This document shows, piece after piece, positions 33,241-42,362 of a stretch of DNA of 64,000 nt. Origin of the DNA: Amycolatopsis sp. 2-15. Its GTDB lineage: Bacteria > Actinomycetota > Actinomycetes > Mycobacteriales > Pseudonocardiaceae. Positions within the stretch are counted from its first letter, which is position 1, and each line of letters opens with the position of its first letter. The position numbers and the translations under genes were made by a program. The notes under the pieces were generated by a model. It ran no database searches, was not told the origin of the DNA, and saw nothing but the letters and a program-made list of their open reading frames with translations. The DNA lies in assembly GCF_030285625.1 (NCBI RefSeq), contig NZ_CP127294.1, positions 6,232,001 through 6,296,000 on the forward strand. Direction: 5' to 3'.

Positions 33241-33744
33241 TCAGCGCCGCTTCCGCCGCGCCGCCCGCTGCCATTCCGCGTCCTTGACGCGCAGCCCGAA
33301 CGCCGCCTTCACCTCGGGCCGCTGCAGTGGCCGCAGCACGGCCTGCGCCAGGAGCAGCCACAGGAAGAGGCCCACCGGCGCGGCGCCGCCGCCTGCGTCC
33401 GAGAGCAGGGTGACGATACCGCCCACCAGAAGGATCAGCCCGAACCCGAGCTCGATGCCGAACGTCGTCCACCACGCCGCGGGCCGGCGGCGGCCGAGCA
33501 GCACCGCACAGACCACGACCGCCACGGCCAGCGCGGCGTCGAGTGCGGCCAGCGCGAGGACGCCACCCAAGCCGTCGGTATCGTCGAGGCTCGTCACGAG
33601 GACCCAGACGAGCACCGACAGCGCGAAGTAGAGCGTCGCCTGGGCGGCCATCGCCCACCGCGCCGAGGAGATGGCGTGGCGGATGTCTTCGTCGTCGTAC
33701 CGGTACTGCTGAGCCGGCGGCTCGAAGGGGCTCGGGTCGGACAC
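33241..33744 (-). CDS. Hypothetical four-helix membrane protein
   Basis: A 167-residue membrane protein, GTG at 33744 with GAGAGG upstream. A Tyr/Asp-rich cytosolic N-terminus is followed by four hydrophobic segments (about residues 28-50, 58-82, 90-112 and 118-140) and a basic tail (KDAEWQRAARRKRR). No family recognised. It converges on the hydrolase gene with 30 bases between the stops. Confidence 0.72.
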   Translation of the reverse strand: MSDPSPFEPPAQQYRYDDEDIRHAISSARWAMAAQATLYFALSVLVWVLVTSLDDTDGLGGVLALAALDAALAVAVVVCAVLLGRRRPAAWWTTFGIELGFGLILLVGGIVTLLSDAGGGAAPVGLFLWLLLAQAVLRPLQRPEVKAAFGLRVKDAEWQRAARRKRR

Positions 33745-33880
33745 GGCGGGCACCACCTCTCGGGAACGTCCGCCGAGCAAACCCCCGCGGGGCGCTTTCC
33801 GGTGGACGTCGGCAGGAACCGGCCAAGACCACCACACCCGGGCGGGACCGGTCCCGGCGTCGCTGATCAGCGACGCCGGC

Positions 33881-34261
33881 TCAGCTGTCCGTGGTCTTGC
33901 TGCACGTCACCGGCTTGCCGGGCGCCGGCGATGTCGCCTTCGCGAGCTCCCTCTGCTTGTCCAGCAGGATCCGGCACGTCAGCGTGGCGTTGCCGGTCGG
34001 CGTGGCGGTGACCGAGGCGTCGCGGCCGGCGCTGATGATCACGTCCTGCTTCCACGGCAGCCCGAGCGGGCCGGTGAGCTGGTGCTGCGTCGAGTCGTCC
34101 TGGTAGCGGTCGACCGACTGCGAGTAGGTGATCCCGCTCGTGGTCCCGCTGCCGGTGACCTCGTAGCTGATGGCCCACGACTTCCCGGTGGGGTTGGTGC
34201 AGGCGACGAGACCGAGGACTGCGGCGAGTACGACCGCCGCGGAGACTGCCTTCTTGATCAC
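33881..34261 (-). CDS. MmpS-like lipoprotein
   Basis: A 126-residue exported protein, GTG at 34261. The short signal ends in the lipobox GLVAC (Cys21). The mature part carries the MmpS pattern: ISYEVTGSGTTSGITYSQSV, then LGLPWKQDVII and a C-terminal CRILLDKQ strand with two cysteines. In mycobacteria MmpS partners work with MmpL RND exporters; no MmpL gene is in the window, so this is an orphan copy. It is divergent from the hypothetical gene at 34322 with a 60-base gap. Confidence 0.75.
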   Translation of the reverse strand: MIKKAVSAAVVLAAVLGLVACTNPTGKSWAISYEVTGSGTTSGITYSQSVDRYQDDSTQHQLTGPLGLPWKQDVIISAGRDASVTATPTGNATLTCRILLDKQRELAKATSPAPGKPVTCSKTTDS

Positions 34262-34321
34262 GCGGCGACTGTACTGGGTGTCCGGTTCGCCCGCCGGGCA
34301 GGTGAAGGGCAGGATCGGGGC

Positions 34322-34927
34322 ATGACGGCGATGACGACGACCAGACGATCCCTGCACGGCGTGGCCGAGCTGCTGCTGGCCGGACCACAGTTCCGCACGT
34401 CCGAGCGCATCGAGCTGCGCGTGGCGGGCGAGGGGTTCGCGACGATCGCCGAGCCCGACCTGGTGGTGGAAGGAACCCGGCTGCGGACACCGACCGGGGC
34501 TGTCGAGCTGCCCGGCCGGACCTACCGCGAGGTGGCGGCGTCGATCGGGGTGGAGCCGAGCGGCCTCGCCGACGTCTACTCCGACGGACCGTCCGTGCGC
34601 GCCGACGAGACGATCGAGCTCGACGCCGAAGCGGTGGCCATCCTGCTGTCCGCCTTCGTCGCGGGCGACCGGGCGCTGCGGGAGTTCGCGCCGGACGAGA
34701 CCCCGGTGCTGTGGCCGGAACACTTCGACGTCGCGATCACGCTCGGCGCGGTCAACTACGGCGTCTCGCCCGGCGACGGGTACCTGTCCGAGCCGTACGC
34801 CTACGTCGGCCCGCACGAGCCGCGCGAGGGCGAGTTCTGGAACGCGCCGTTCGGCGCCGCGCACCCGGTGCGGGAGGTCCCCGACCTCCTCGCGTTCTTC
34901 CGCGAAGGCCAGGCACTCGCGGGATGA
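34322..34927 (+). CDS. Conserved hypothetical protein upstream of nuclease-like gene
   Basis: A 201-residue soluble protein, ATG at 34322, with no signal peptide or membrane segment. It reads as two parts: a beta-rich N-terminus (RIELRVAGEGFATIAEPDLV, VEGTRLRTPTGAVELPGRTY) and an acidic C-terminal part (FDVAITLGAVNYGVSPGDGY, then EPREGEFWNAPFG). No catalytic motif was recognised. It ends 4 bases before the GTG of the next gene, so the two form an operon; a joint role is likely but unknown. Confidence 0.65.
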   Translation: MTAMTTTRRSLHGVAELLLAGPQFRTSERIELRVAGEGFATIAEPDLVVEGTRLRTPTGAVELPGRTYREVAASIGVEPSGLADVYSDGPSVRADETIELDAEAVAILLSAFVAGDRALREFAPDETPVLWPEHFDVAITLGAVNYGVSPGDGYLSEPYAYVGPHEPREGEFWNAPFGAAHPVREVPDLLAFFREGQALAG

Positions 34928-34931
34928 CCGC

Positions 34932-36071
34932 GTGTCGCTGACTTCGGAGCTGGCCGACCCGGCGAGCGTCCTCACGTCCTGGTGCGCCCGGGTGCTCACC
35001 GGCACGCCCGCCGTGGCGGCCCGGGTCGAGGCGGCGGTGCAGGACGTGCGGCCGGTCCGCCCGGCCGCCCGCGATGTCCCGCGCCGTCACTGGGCCGAGG
35101 TCGGGGGCGCGTTCGGCCAGCGCGTGGCCGATCTCGTTCAGCCGGCGCCGCCCTACTACGCGCTGCTCGGGCTCGTCGGTGCGCAGTGGGCCACCGGGAA
35201 GTGGGCGCACGCGCAGGCTGCCGAGTACCCGACGCACCGCGGGTTGCCGGCCGACTTCCGTGCCCGCGCGCTCGGCGTGCGTCCCGCCGCGACGACGTGG
35301 CTGGATCTCGGCGACCGGCTCGGCGGCGCGGTGGCCGAGCCGCTGCCCGGCGTCGCCGAGGCGTGGGCGGAGTTCTTCGACCGCGCCCGCGCATACCAGG
35401 ACCGGTACGCACCACCGGGAACGCTGGGCGCGCCGGGCGTGGAGGCCGGCCTGGCGCGGACGAACTTCGTGCTCTCGGCGTGCGAGGACGTCTACCGCTC
35501 GGGCGGGATCGACCAGCGGCTGGCGCGGGTCGTCGACGGCGGCGGCGCGAGCGTCGACGCACTGCGCCGGCTGGCGACGGACGGCCAGGTCGCGGAGCTG
35601 GCGGAAATCGCCAAGCGGCTGCACGACCGCGGTGCCCTGTGGGAGCTGCGCCGGATGGGCGGGAACCCACCGGACGGCGCGCAGCTCGGCATCGCCGGGC
35701 CCACGATCGTGCCCGGCTGGGCCGACGGGGACGTGCTGCTGGGCGCGATCGACCCGGCCGGCGGGATCGGCGACGGCACCGCGACGCTGCTCGACGTGAA
35801 GACCGTGGTCGGCGTCCGTGATCCGGAGCGCGTCGGCCGCTGGTTGTGGCAGCTGCTGCTCTACGCGTGGCTCGACGTCGGCGACCTCTACCGGATCCGC
35901 GACGTCGGGGTGCTGCTCGCGCGGCACGGCACCGTGGTGACGTGGCCGGTGGAGCAGCTCGCAGAGGAACTGCTGGGCGCGCCGGACGTCATCGAGTTCC
36001 GTCGCGACGAGGCGCGCGAGCTCGTGGGCGCGATCCTCGCGTCGGTGGGGCTGGCGTTCCCGCAGGGCTGA
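34932..36071 (+). CDS. Protein with RecB-like PD-(D/E)XK nuclease signature
   Basis: A 379-residue soluble protein, GTG at 34932. No family was recognised by name, but the C-terminal third contains the motif order of RecB/Cas4-type PD-(D/E)XK nucleases: Asp265/Asp267 in GWADGDVLLG, then D288-V-K290 in LLDVKT, then Q307-x-x-x-Y311 in WQLLLYAW (the QxxxY motif). The N-terminal 250 residues are mostly helical with no clear domain. It may be a DNA-processing or defence enzyme, acting with the 201-residue protein four bases upstream. Its last 83 bases overlap the convergent transporter gene. Confidence 0.6.
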   Translation: MSLTSELADPASVLTSWCARVLTGTPAVAARVEAAVQDVRPVRPAARDVPRRHWAEVGGAFGQRVADLVQPAPPYYALLGLVGAQWATGKWAHAQAAEYPTHRGLPADFRARALGVRPAATTWLDLGDRLGGAVAEPLPGVAEAWAEFFDRARAYQDRYAPPGTLGAPGVEAGLARTNFVLSACEDVYRSGGIDQRLARVVDGGGASVDALRRLATDGQVAELAEIAKRLHDRGALWELRRMGGNPPDGAQLGIAGPTIVPGWADGDVLLGAIDPAGGIGDGTATLLDVKTVVGVRDPERVGRWLWQLLLYAWLDVGDLYRIRDVGVLLARHGTVVTWPVEQLAEELLGAPDVIEFRRDEARELVGAILASVGLAFPQG

Positions 36072-36990
36072 CCTCCCGCGGCGCGCGGCCGGCGAAACAC
36101 ACCGCCAGCACGACGACGGCGCAGCCGGCCAGCTGCAGCACCGTCGGCTCCTCGCCGAGCAGCACGATGCCGTAGACCACGGCGCCGATCGGCTGCAGCA
36201 GCATCAGGACCGAGCCCGTCGCGGACGTCATCCGTGGCAGCCCGGCGGCGATGAGCAGCCAGCCGACGACCTGGCCCACGAGCGCGAGCGCCACGAGCCA
36301 GCCGAACGCAGGCCATCCCGGCGTGAAGTCGAGCCGGTGGGTGGGCACGCCGAGCGCGACGGCGACGGCGCCGGCCGAGAGCGTCGCCAGCAGCAGTGAC
36401 CGGATCTGCGTGGACGGGCCGCTGCTGAGCCGGATGAACAGCAGGTAGCACGAGTAGCCGGCGCCCGCGGCCAGCGCGAGGAGCGCGCCGCTGAGCGGGT
36501 TGGAGCCGACGGCGCTCTTGCCGAGGAACCCGCCGCTGAGCACGATCCCGACGAGCAGCGCCGGTGCTGTGAGCAGGAAGCGGCGGCCGGGGCGTTCGGA
36601 GAGGAACAGCAACGCCAGCAGCGGCACGATCACGACCTGCACGCCGAGCAGCACGGTCGCGATCCCGGCGCCCACGCGGGGGATCGACTCGCCCCACAGC
36701 ACGAAGTCGAGGCCGAGACCGATCCCGCCCAGCATCGGGAACAGGATCTTCGGCCGCACGCCCGTGCGCCGCCACTCCCAGAACGCGAGCGCGGCCAGCA
36801 CGGGAATCGAGAGCAGGCACCGCCAGAACGAGCTCGTGGAGCCGCTCGTACCCGAGACCTTGATGAACACCGACGACAACGCGATGCAGAGACTGCCGGC
36901 TGCCGCGAGCAGGCGCGGGTCGATCCGTTCGGTGAGAACGGTGATCGGCCCGGCCACCGGAGGACGGGACGGGAGCTCGGTCGTGGTCAC
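35989..36990 (-). CDS. EamA-family (DMT) transporter
   Basis: A 333-residue membrane protein with ten predicted helices in two EamA repeats (ALSSVFIKVSGT in the first, VLMLLQPIGAVVYGIVLLGE near the end of the second). DMT transporters of this type export amino acids or other metabolites. GTG start at 36990. It is divergent from a LysR regulator 73 bases away, which probably controls it. The basic C-terminal tail of about 30 residues overlaps the convergent nuclease-like gene by 83 bases, so the natural end may be shorter in relatives. Confidence 0.86.
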   Translation of the reverse strand: MTTTELPSRPPVAGPITVLTERIDPRLLAAAGSLCIALSSVFIKVSGTSGSTSSFWRCLLSIPVLAALAFWEWRRTGVRPKILFPMLGGIGLGLDFVLWGESIPRVGAGIATVLLGVQVVIVPLLALLFLSERPGRRFLLTAPALLVGIVLSGGFLGKSAVGSNPLSGALLALAAGAGYSCYLLFIRLSSGPSTQIRSLLLATLSAGAVAVALGVPTHRLDFTPGWPAFGWLVALALVGQVVGWLLIAAGLPRMTSATGSVLMLLQPIGAVVYGIVLLGEEPTVLQLAGCAVVVLAVCFAGRAPREVSPAGTPAPPTRGSRPRARAPRRDGTR

Positions 36991-37047
36991 CCCTCAAGCC
37001 TGCGGTGCGCAACTGTCAAGGACAAGCGAATGTTCCTGAGCGGAATT

Positions 37048-37064
37048 CGGTAGCATCACTACCG
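37048..37064. promoter_or_regulatory. LysR-type operator candidate
   Basis: CGGTAG-CATCA-CTACCG is a perfect dyad with a 5-base centre, overlapping the first base of the LysR GTG. Position in the divergent gap and dyad form fit autoregulation by the LysR protein together with control of the EamA gene. Confidence 0.5.
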
Positions 37065-37987
37065 TGTTCAGCCTGGATCGGATGCGCGCGCTGCACGCGG
37101 TCGCCCAGCACGGCTCGGTGGCCGCGGCAGCCGCGTCGCTGCATGTCACGCCGTCCGGGGTGTCGCAGCAGCTCGCGAAGCTGGAACGCGAGGCCGGCCA
37201 GGCGCTGCTCGAACCCCGCGGCCGCGGCGTGCGGCTCACCCGCGCGGGCCAGGTGCTCGCCGGGCACGCCGGCCGGATCCTGGCCCAGGTCGCGCAGGCG
37301 CGGTCGGATCTGGAGCTGCTGAACGAGGACGTGCTGGGCCCGCTGCGCCTCGGCGCGATTCCGACGACGATCCACGCCCTCCTGCCGCCGGCTCTCGCGA
37401 CGCTCGCCGCCCAGCACCCGCGCCTCGAGGTGACCCTGCGTGAGGGCGAGGCCGAGCAGACCCTGCCCCAGGTCGTGGCGGGCGACCTCGACATCGCCGT
37501 CGTCGAGAGCTGGGCGGACCGCCCCACGGTGCTCCCGCCGACGGTCACCGCGACCGCGCTCTTTTCCGACGTCGCCGACCTCGCCCTTCCCGGCACCCAC
37601 CGCCTCGCGCACCGCCGCGCCGTCGACCTGGCCGAGGTCGACGACGTGCCGTGGATCGCCTGGACCGCCGGCTCGGGCTGCTACGAATGGCTCGTCCACG
37701 TCCTCCGGGCGCAACAGCTGCAGCCGAAGATCAGCTGCACCGTCGGCGGCTATCCGACCCAGCTGGCCCTGGTCGCCGGCAATGCCGGCGCGGCGCTCGT
37801 GCCGCGCCTCGCCCGCGGCACCCCGCCGGCCGGGGTGCGCATCCTGAGCACCCGCCCGGCGTTGTCGCGCACGATCGTCGCAATCTGCCGCGCGGGCGAG
37901 GAGGACCACAGCGGCATCCGGGCCGCGCTGGACGCTCTGCTCGCCGCTTCGGCCCGCTTCGCCACGGGCGCGCAGCCAGTCCGCTGA
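37064..37987 (+). CDS. LysR-family regulator
   Basis: A 307-residue LysR protein. The winged HTH is at residues 4-60 (MRALHAVAQHGSVAAAAASL, then TPSGVSQQLAKLE) with the conserved LTRAGQVL after it, and a substrate-binding domain from about residue 90 (GPLRLGAIPTTIHALLPPAL). GTG start at 37064. Divergent from the EamA exporter, in the arrangement typical of ArgP-like and other exporter regulators that respond to the exported metabolite. Confidence 0.9.
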   Translation: MFSLDRMRALHAVAQHGSVAAAAASLHVTPSGVSQQLAKLEREAGQALLEPRGRGVRLTRAGQVLAGHAGRILAQVAQARSDLELLNEDVLGPLRLGAIPTTIHALLPPALATLAAQHPRLEVTLREGEAEQTLPQVVAGDLDIAVVESWADRPTVLPPTVTATALFSDVADLALPGTHRLAHRRAVDLAEVDDVPWIAWTAGSGCYEWLVHVLRAQQLQPKISCTVGGYPTQLALVAGNAGAALVPRLARGTPPAGVRILSTRPALSRTIVAICRAGEEDHSGIRAALDALLAASARFATGAQPVR

Positions 37988-38110
37988 GGTGACGCCTTCC
38001 GCGGGTGTCGGCGCGCCAGAGGCCGATGCGGCGCGGCTCGCCGACCGGCGGCCGCCCGCGCCGGCCCGCGGGTGCCACGACCGGGTCGCTCGTCCGTCGG
38101 AGGCCGCGGC

Positions 38111-39040
38111 TCACACCGGGTCGGCGGTGCGCCGGGAGTACGGGTCGGTCGCGGGCAGCCAGGTGGAGTCGTCGAGGCCGAAGGTGCCGAGGTCCGCGGT
38201 CAGCGCGTCGACGACGGCGCGCACGGACGCGCGGGTGTCGTCGTGGCGGGTGACGAGCGACCAGGTCCAGCACGGCGTCGGGGAGACGATGGGGCGGCGC
38301 ACCAGGTCCGGCGGCAGGGGAGTGGTTTGGCCCTTCGGCGAGTTGACCACGGGCCGGCGCAGGCGGCGGACGTGCTCGAAGAACGCGGGGCCGGTGATGC
38401 CGCCGTCGTCGGTCTGCACGACGGTGGCGCCGGTGTCGCGGGCGAACTGGCCGGCGTAGAGGTTCCACGACGACCAGCTGAGCGTGTCGGAGTCGACCAG
38501 CACCAGCAGGTCCTTCGCCGCCACGGGCGAGGTGTCGGTGCCGGTGGACACGGCATAGAGATGGTCGGCGCCGAGCAGCCGCGCGGCGAGGTCCTGGTCG
38601 GCGAGGTCGGGTGTCTGCACCCAGCAGATAGCCAGGTCGATGCTCCCGTCGGCGACGCGCCCGGCCTGCGCGTGCGACGGCAGCACCCACGCATCGACCT
38701 GTACGCGGGCGACGCCGGCGGTGCGTTCGACGAGGTCGGCGGGCCGCCAGTTCACGTAGCCGAGGCGCACGGCCGCGGTACTCGACAGCCCGGTGGCGTG
38801 GCGGCGAAGGTCGTCCGCCTGCTGGAGCAGCGCGCGGGCACCCGGCAGCAGCGACTCGCCGATCGCGGTCAGCGCCACCGACCGGCGGTCCCGGTCGAAC
38901 AGCCGCACGCCCAGGTCGCGCTCGAGCGCCTTGATCTGCTGGGAGAGCGACGGTCCGGCGATGTGCAGCCGTTGCGCGGCCCGCCCGAAGTTCATCTCCT
39001 CGGCGACGGCGACGAAGTACCGCAGCTGGCGCAGTTCCAC
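38111..39040 (-). CDS. LysR-family regulator
   Basis: A 309-residue LysR protein with a textbook N-terminus (MELRQLRYFVAVAEEMNFGR, then LHIAGPSLSQQIKALERDLG) and the effector domain from about residue 90. It is near the end of a decayed glycosidase gene and has no intact divergent partner; the region upstream of its start (39041 onward) is pseudogene sequence, so the original target may have been lost. The gap 37988-38110 before its stop shows no feature. Confidence 0.9.
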   Translation of the reverse strand: MELRQLRYFVAVAEEMNFGRAAQRLHIAGPSLSQQIKALERDLGVRLFDRDRRSVALTAIGESLLPGARALLQQADDLRRHATGLSSTAAVRLGYVNWRPADLVERTAGVARVQVDAWVLPSHAQAGRVADGSIDLAICWVQTPDLADQDLAARLLGADHLYAVSTGTDTSPVAAKDLLVLVDSDTLSWSSWNLYAGQFARDTGATVVQTDDGGITGPAFFEHVRRLRRPVVNSPKGQTTPLPPDLVRRPIVSPTPCWTWSLVTRHDDTRASVRAVVDALTADLGTFGLDDSTWLPATDPYSRRTADPV

Positions 39041-39720
39041 CAGCGCATCGTAGTTCCCGCGTCACGCCCGCTGACGAACACCGGCCTGCGCGACACGTCG
39101 AGCCCCACCGAGCCGCCTTCGAGACGCACGGGGACGGGCGCACCGAAGGCGTCGACGCGTAGGCGGACACGTCGGCGTCCATTCGCGACACTCGCTCGGC
39201 GCCCGCGAACTGCTCGGCGACCAGCGAAAACGTGTCCGCCGTCGGCCGCCGCACCTCCAGCGACCGGCCGCGGTAACCCAGCAGTGGCAGCTTCCCGAAC
39301 AGCAGGTGCATCAGCTGCAGCGGGTCGACGGGCCCGGGCACCTCCGGCGCGAGGTTCCAGTACGCCGTGCGCCGGATCACCGACGCGAGCGCCAGCACCG
39401 TCCGCACCACGAGCTGCCGGCAGCCGATCCGGTCGCGCAGCGCGTCGAGCTCGGGCGGGCAGCCATCGAGGAACATCCGCAGCCGCGGGGGCAGCGCGGC
39501 CATCCGCGCGTACAGCGACCGCATCGCGGCGCGCTCCTGTAGCTCACCGGTGCTCTGCGTGGCGGGCGCTTCGGCGAACGCACTCAGGAACGCTTGCTGC
39601 ATCACGGGTTCCAGCTCCGGGAATTCGAACGGTGCCGGCCTGCCGTGCTCACCCGCCACGATCGGTTTGGGCCCCCGTACGCGGCCATCATCGCGCGCGA
39701 AGCGTCCATAAAGGACGAAA
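39041..39720 (-). pseudogene. Decayed glycosidase-like gene (C-terminal part)
   Basis: The minus strand reads as a continuous protein (ARDDGRVRGPKPIVAGEHG, PPRLRMFLDGCPPELDALRD, TAYWNLAPEVPG, LLFGKLPLLGYRG) down to about 39170. There the frame breaks; two frames over, it continues (VDAFGAPVPVRLEGGSVGLD, RRPVFVSGRD) into the start of the LysR gene without a good stop. The pattern of TAYWNLAPE and a final beta-sandwich ending in PVFVSG suggests the C-terminal half of a glycoside hydrolase-like protein. The front half is missing beyond about 39720. Confidence 0.5.
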
Positions 39721-39871
39721 ATGCCTGCGGATCGCCGTAGAGAAGTGCACGCTGAACACGACGCTCACCACGTGGCTCACGAACCTGGCAGGCCCGCCTC
39801 GCGACATCCAGTTCGACCTCGGTCTGAGCTCCCTCCTGGACGGCATCGAGTCCCGGCTGCCCGAGCGGTGA
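39721..39871 (+). pseudogene. Orphan C-terminal coding fragment
   Basis: On the plus strand about 48 codons with strong GC3 use (LRIAVEKCTLNTTLTTWLTN, RDIQFDLGLSSLLDGIESRL) end in TGA at 39869-39871. There is no start: the fragment begins abruptly at the junction with the glycosidase remnant. It looks like the tail of a lost gene brought here by a rearrangement. Family not recognised. Confidence 0.35.
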
Positions 39872-39874
39872 AGC

Positions 39875-42175
39875 TCAGCCGCGCCGTTGCGCGAGCCACG
39901 CCGGGATCCGGCCGCGCGAGCTGAAGCCCAGCTTGCCGAGGATGTGGTCCACATGGGACTCCACCGTCCGGCGACTGATCACCAGCCGTTGCGCGATCTC
40001 CTTGTTCGTCAGCCCCTCGGCGACGAGCTCGGCCACCTCGAACTCGCGGCTCGTGAGCTCCGGCTCCGACGTGTCCCGGACGGGCGCGACCGGCGCGGGA
40101 GGGGCGACGTTTTCCCCGAGCAGGTGGGCGAGCGCGGCCTCGAACCCGGTCGACGCCTCGGCGCCGCGCTTGAACGCCGTGCGAAAGCGCGCATCACCCA
40201 GGGCTTCCCGGACTTCGCGTTCGCAGGTGTCGTGCTGGTCGAGCATGCGGCGCAGCCCGAGCATCGGCTTGCCGCCGACGAGCGGCCACACGCGGTGCGC
40301 CACCCCGAGGCGCTCGGCGGCGAGCTCGGTCCGGCCGGTCGAGGCGGCGATCCACGACAACAGTTCCACGGACAGCGCCGCGCTGAGGATGTCGTTGAAC
40401 AGGCGCGCCGTGCGCAATCCGCGCAGCAGCCCCGTTTCCGCTGCGTCGTGCTCGCCGAGCATCCACTGCGCGAGCGAGCGCGAGTAGAGCAGGTGCGCGC
40501 GCGCCCGGAGCTCGCCGGTCGAGTCGCACGCGGCCAGGCCGTCCTCCGCGACCGCCACGGCCGTCGCCGGGTCACCGCCCCACGCTTCGGACTGCGCGAC
40601 CGTGCCCAGGCTCAGCGCCTTGATGCTGGTGTAGCCGGGGATCGCGGCGAACCGGGCGTTCGCCTCGCTGAACGACGCGGTGGCAGTACCGAAATCACCC
40701 TGGAGGAACTGGCACGCGGCAGTCAGCATCTCCGTGTACCCGAGCACGACCTCGTCGCCGTTGCTGCGGCCCCACTCCTCGGCCTCGCGGATGAGCGGCA
40801 GTGCGGCGGCGGGCTCGCCCATCAGGCACGCGGCGTACGCGCTGATCCACATCGCTCGCGCGCGGTCGCGGCTCGGCTCGGTGTTCACCCCCAGAGCCCG
40901 CGCGAGCCACAGCCGTCCTTCGGTGAGGTGCCCGCATTGCAGCCAGAAGAAGTGCAGGGTCACCACGAGGTCGAGGCCGGCCGCGTGCCGGCCGGGCGTG
41001 CTCAGGTCGTGGTCGAGCGCGTTGCGCAGGTTGGCGTGGTCGCGCAGCACCGTCGCGTAGACCTGGACCTGGTCCGCGGCCGTGTCCCAGTCCTGCTGTG
41101 CGCGCCCGGCCAGGCGGTGGAAGTAATCGCTGTACCGGTCGCGCAGCGCGGCTTCGTCCCCTTCTTCGGCCAGCTTCTGCCGGCCGTACTCGCGGATCGT
41201 CTGCAACAGGCGAAAGCGCGTCGGCGCCCGGTCGGCCCCGGTCTGCACGAGGGACTTGTCCACGAGCGCCGCCACGAGGCCGAGCACGTCGCCGGACTCG
41301 ATGCCATCGCCTGAGCACACCTCCTCGGCTGCGGCGAGGTGGAACCCGCCGGCGAACACCGAAAGGCGGCTCCACAACGTCCGCTGACGCGGCGTGCACA
41401 ACAGGTAGCTCCAGTCGATCGTGCCCATCAGCGATTTCTGGCGCGGCGGCGCGACCGGGTTGGGGCTCAGCAGCTGGAAGGTGTCGTCGAGCCGGTCGAG
41501 CAGCTCGTCGATCGCCAGGGTGCGCAGCCACACGGCGGCCAGTTCGATCGCCAGCGGCAGCCCGTCGAGCCGGCGGCACACTTCGACGACGGTGGCCCAG
41601 TTGCCGCTGTCGAGGGCGAACCCGCTGGAGATGGCGGTGGCGCGTTCGGTGAACAGCGTGACCGCGTCGAGCCCGATGGCGTCGGCGAGGTCGTGGACCT
41701 CGGGCACGGCGAGCGGTGCCACGGAGTACACCCGTTCGCCCTCGATGCCGAGCACATGCCGGCTGGTGGCCAGGATCCGCAGGTCCGGCGCGCCGGCGAG
41801 GAGGTTGCGCGCGAGCCGTGCGCACGCTTCGGCGAGGTGCTCGCAGTTGTCGAGCACCAGCAACGGGCTCTTGTCGCGCAGGTAGTCGGCGAGCCGCCCC
41901 GGCGGGTCCTCGTCGGCGTCGCGGATTCCGAACGCCGCGCCGACGGTCTGGGCGACCAGCGAGGGATCGTGAAGGTCGCCCAGCTCGATCAACCAGACGT
42001 CGTCGGGGAACGTGTGCGCCACCTGGTCGGCGACGCGCACGGCGAGCCGGGTCTTGCCGACGCCGCCGGCTCCTGTGAGCGTGACGAGGCGCCCCGCGGA
42101 GAGGAGCCTGCGGATCTCGACCAGTTCCCGCTGCCGGCCGATGAAGCTGGTCAGCTCCGCGGGCAGCGTCCCCAT
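39875..42175 (-). CDS. LuxR-family regulator with NB-ARC-type ATPase domain
   Basis: A 766-residue regulator. The ATG at 42175 is favoured by GGAGGT seven bases upstream; a GTG at 42190 would overlap that site. It starts at TSFIGRQRELVEIRRLL, has a P-loop (LTGAGGVGKTRLAV, residues 33-46), Walker B (SPLLVLDNCEHL) and an ARC-like region (LDGLPLAIELAAVWLRTL), then helical TPR-like repeats. The C-terminal LuxR HTH is ELTSREFEVAELVAEGLTNK with VISRRTVESHVDHIL. Such proteins integrate ATP binding with an unknown ligand to activate transcription. The target is not evident. Confidence 0.9.
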   Translation of the reverse strand: MGTLPAELTSFIGRQRELVEIRRLLSAGRLVTLTGAGGVGKTRLAVRVADQVAHTFPDDVWLIELGDLHDPSLVAQTVGAAFGIRDADEDPPGRLADYLRDKSPLLVLDNCEHLAEACARLARNLLAGAPDLRILATSRHVLGIEGERVYSVAPLAVPEVHDLADAIGLDAVTLFTERATAISSGFALDSGNWATVVEVCRRLDGLPLAIELAAVWLRTLAIDELLDRLDDTFQLLSPNPVAPPRQKSLMGTIDWSYLLCTPRQRTLWSRLSVFAGGFHLAAAEEVCSGDGIESGDVLGLVAALVDKSLVQTGADRAPTRFRLLQTIREYGRQKLAEEGDEAALRDRYSDYFHRLAGRAQQDWDTAADQVQVYATVLRDHANLRNALDHDLSTPGRHAAGLDLVVTLHFFWLQCGHLTEGRLWLARALGVNTEPSRDRARAMWISAYAACLMGEPAAALPLIREAEEWGRSNGDEVVLGYTEMLTAACQFLQGDFGTATASFSEANARFAAIPGYTSIKALSLGTVAQSEAWGGDPATAVAVAEDGLAACDSTGELRARAHLLYSRSLAQWMLGEHDAAETGLLRGLRTARLFNDILSAALSVELLSWIAASTGRTELAAERLGVAHRVWPLVGGKPMLGLRRMLDQHDTCEREVREALGDARFRTAFKRGAEASTGFEAALAHLLGENVAPPAPVAPVRDTSEPELTSREFEVAELVAEGLTNKEIAQRLVISRRTVESHVDHILGKLGFSSRGRIPAWLAQRRG

Positions 42176-42362
42176 CGAGACCACCTCCACGAGTTGGTGT
42201 GAGAGTACGTCTCGTGGCGGCCGATGTCAGGTTGGTCCGTTTTACCCGGGCAGCACCGAACCCCGCGCCACGTCGTTGCTCCGTGGTACGGGGTCCAGCG
42301 GGTCGGCTCACTCGATCGGGGGGAGAGTGAGGACCTCCTTTCCGCGGGGGGCGCTTTTTCTT

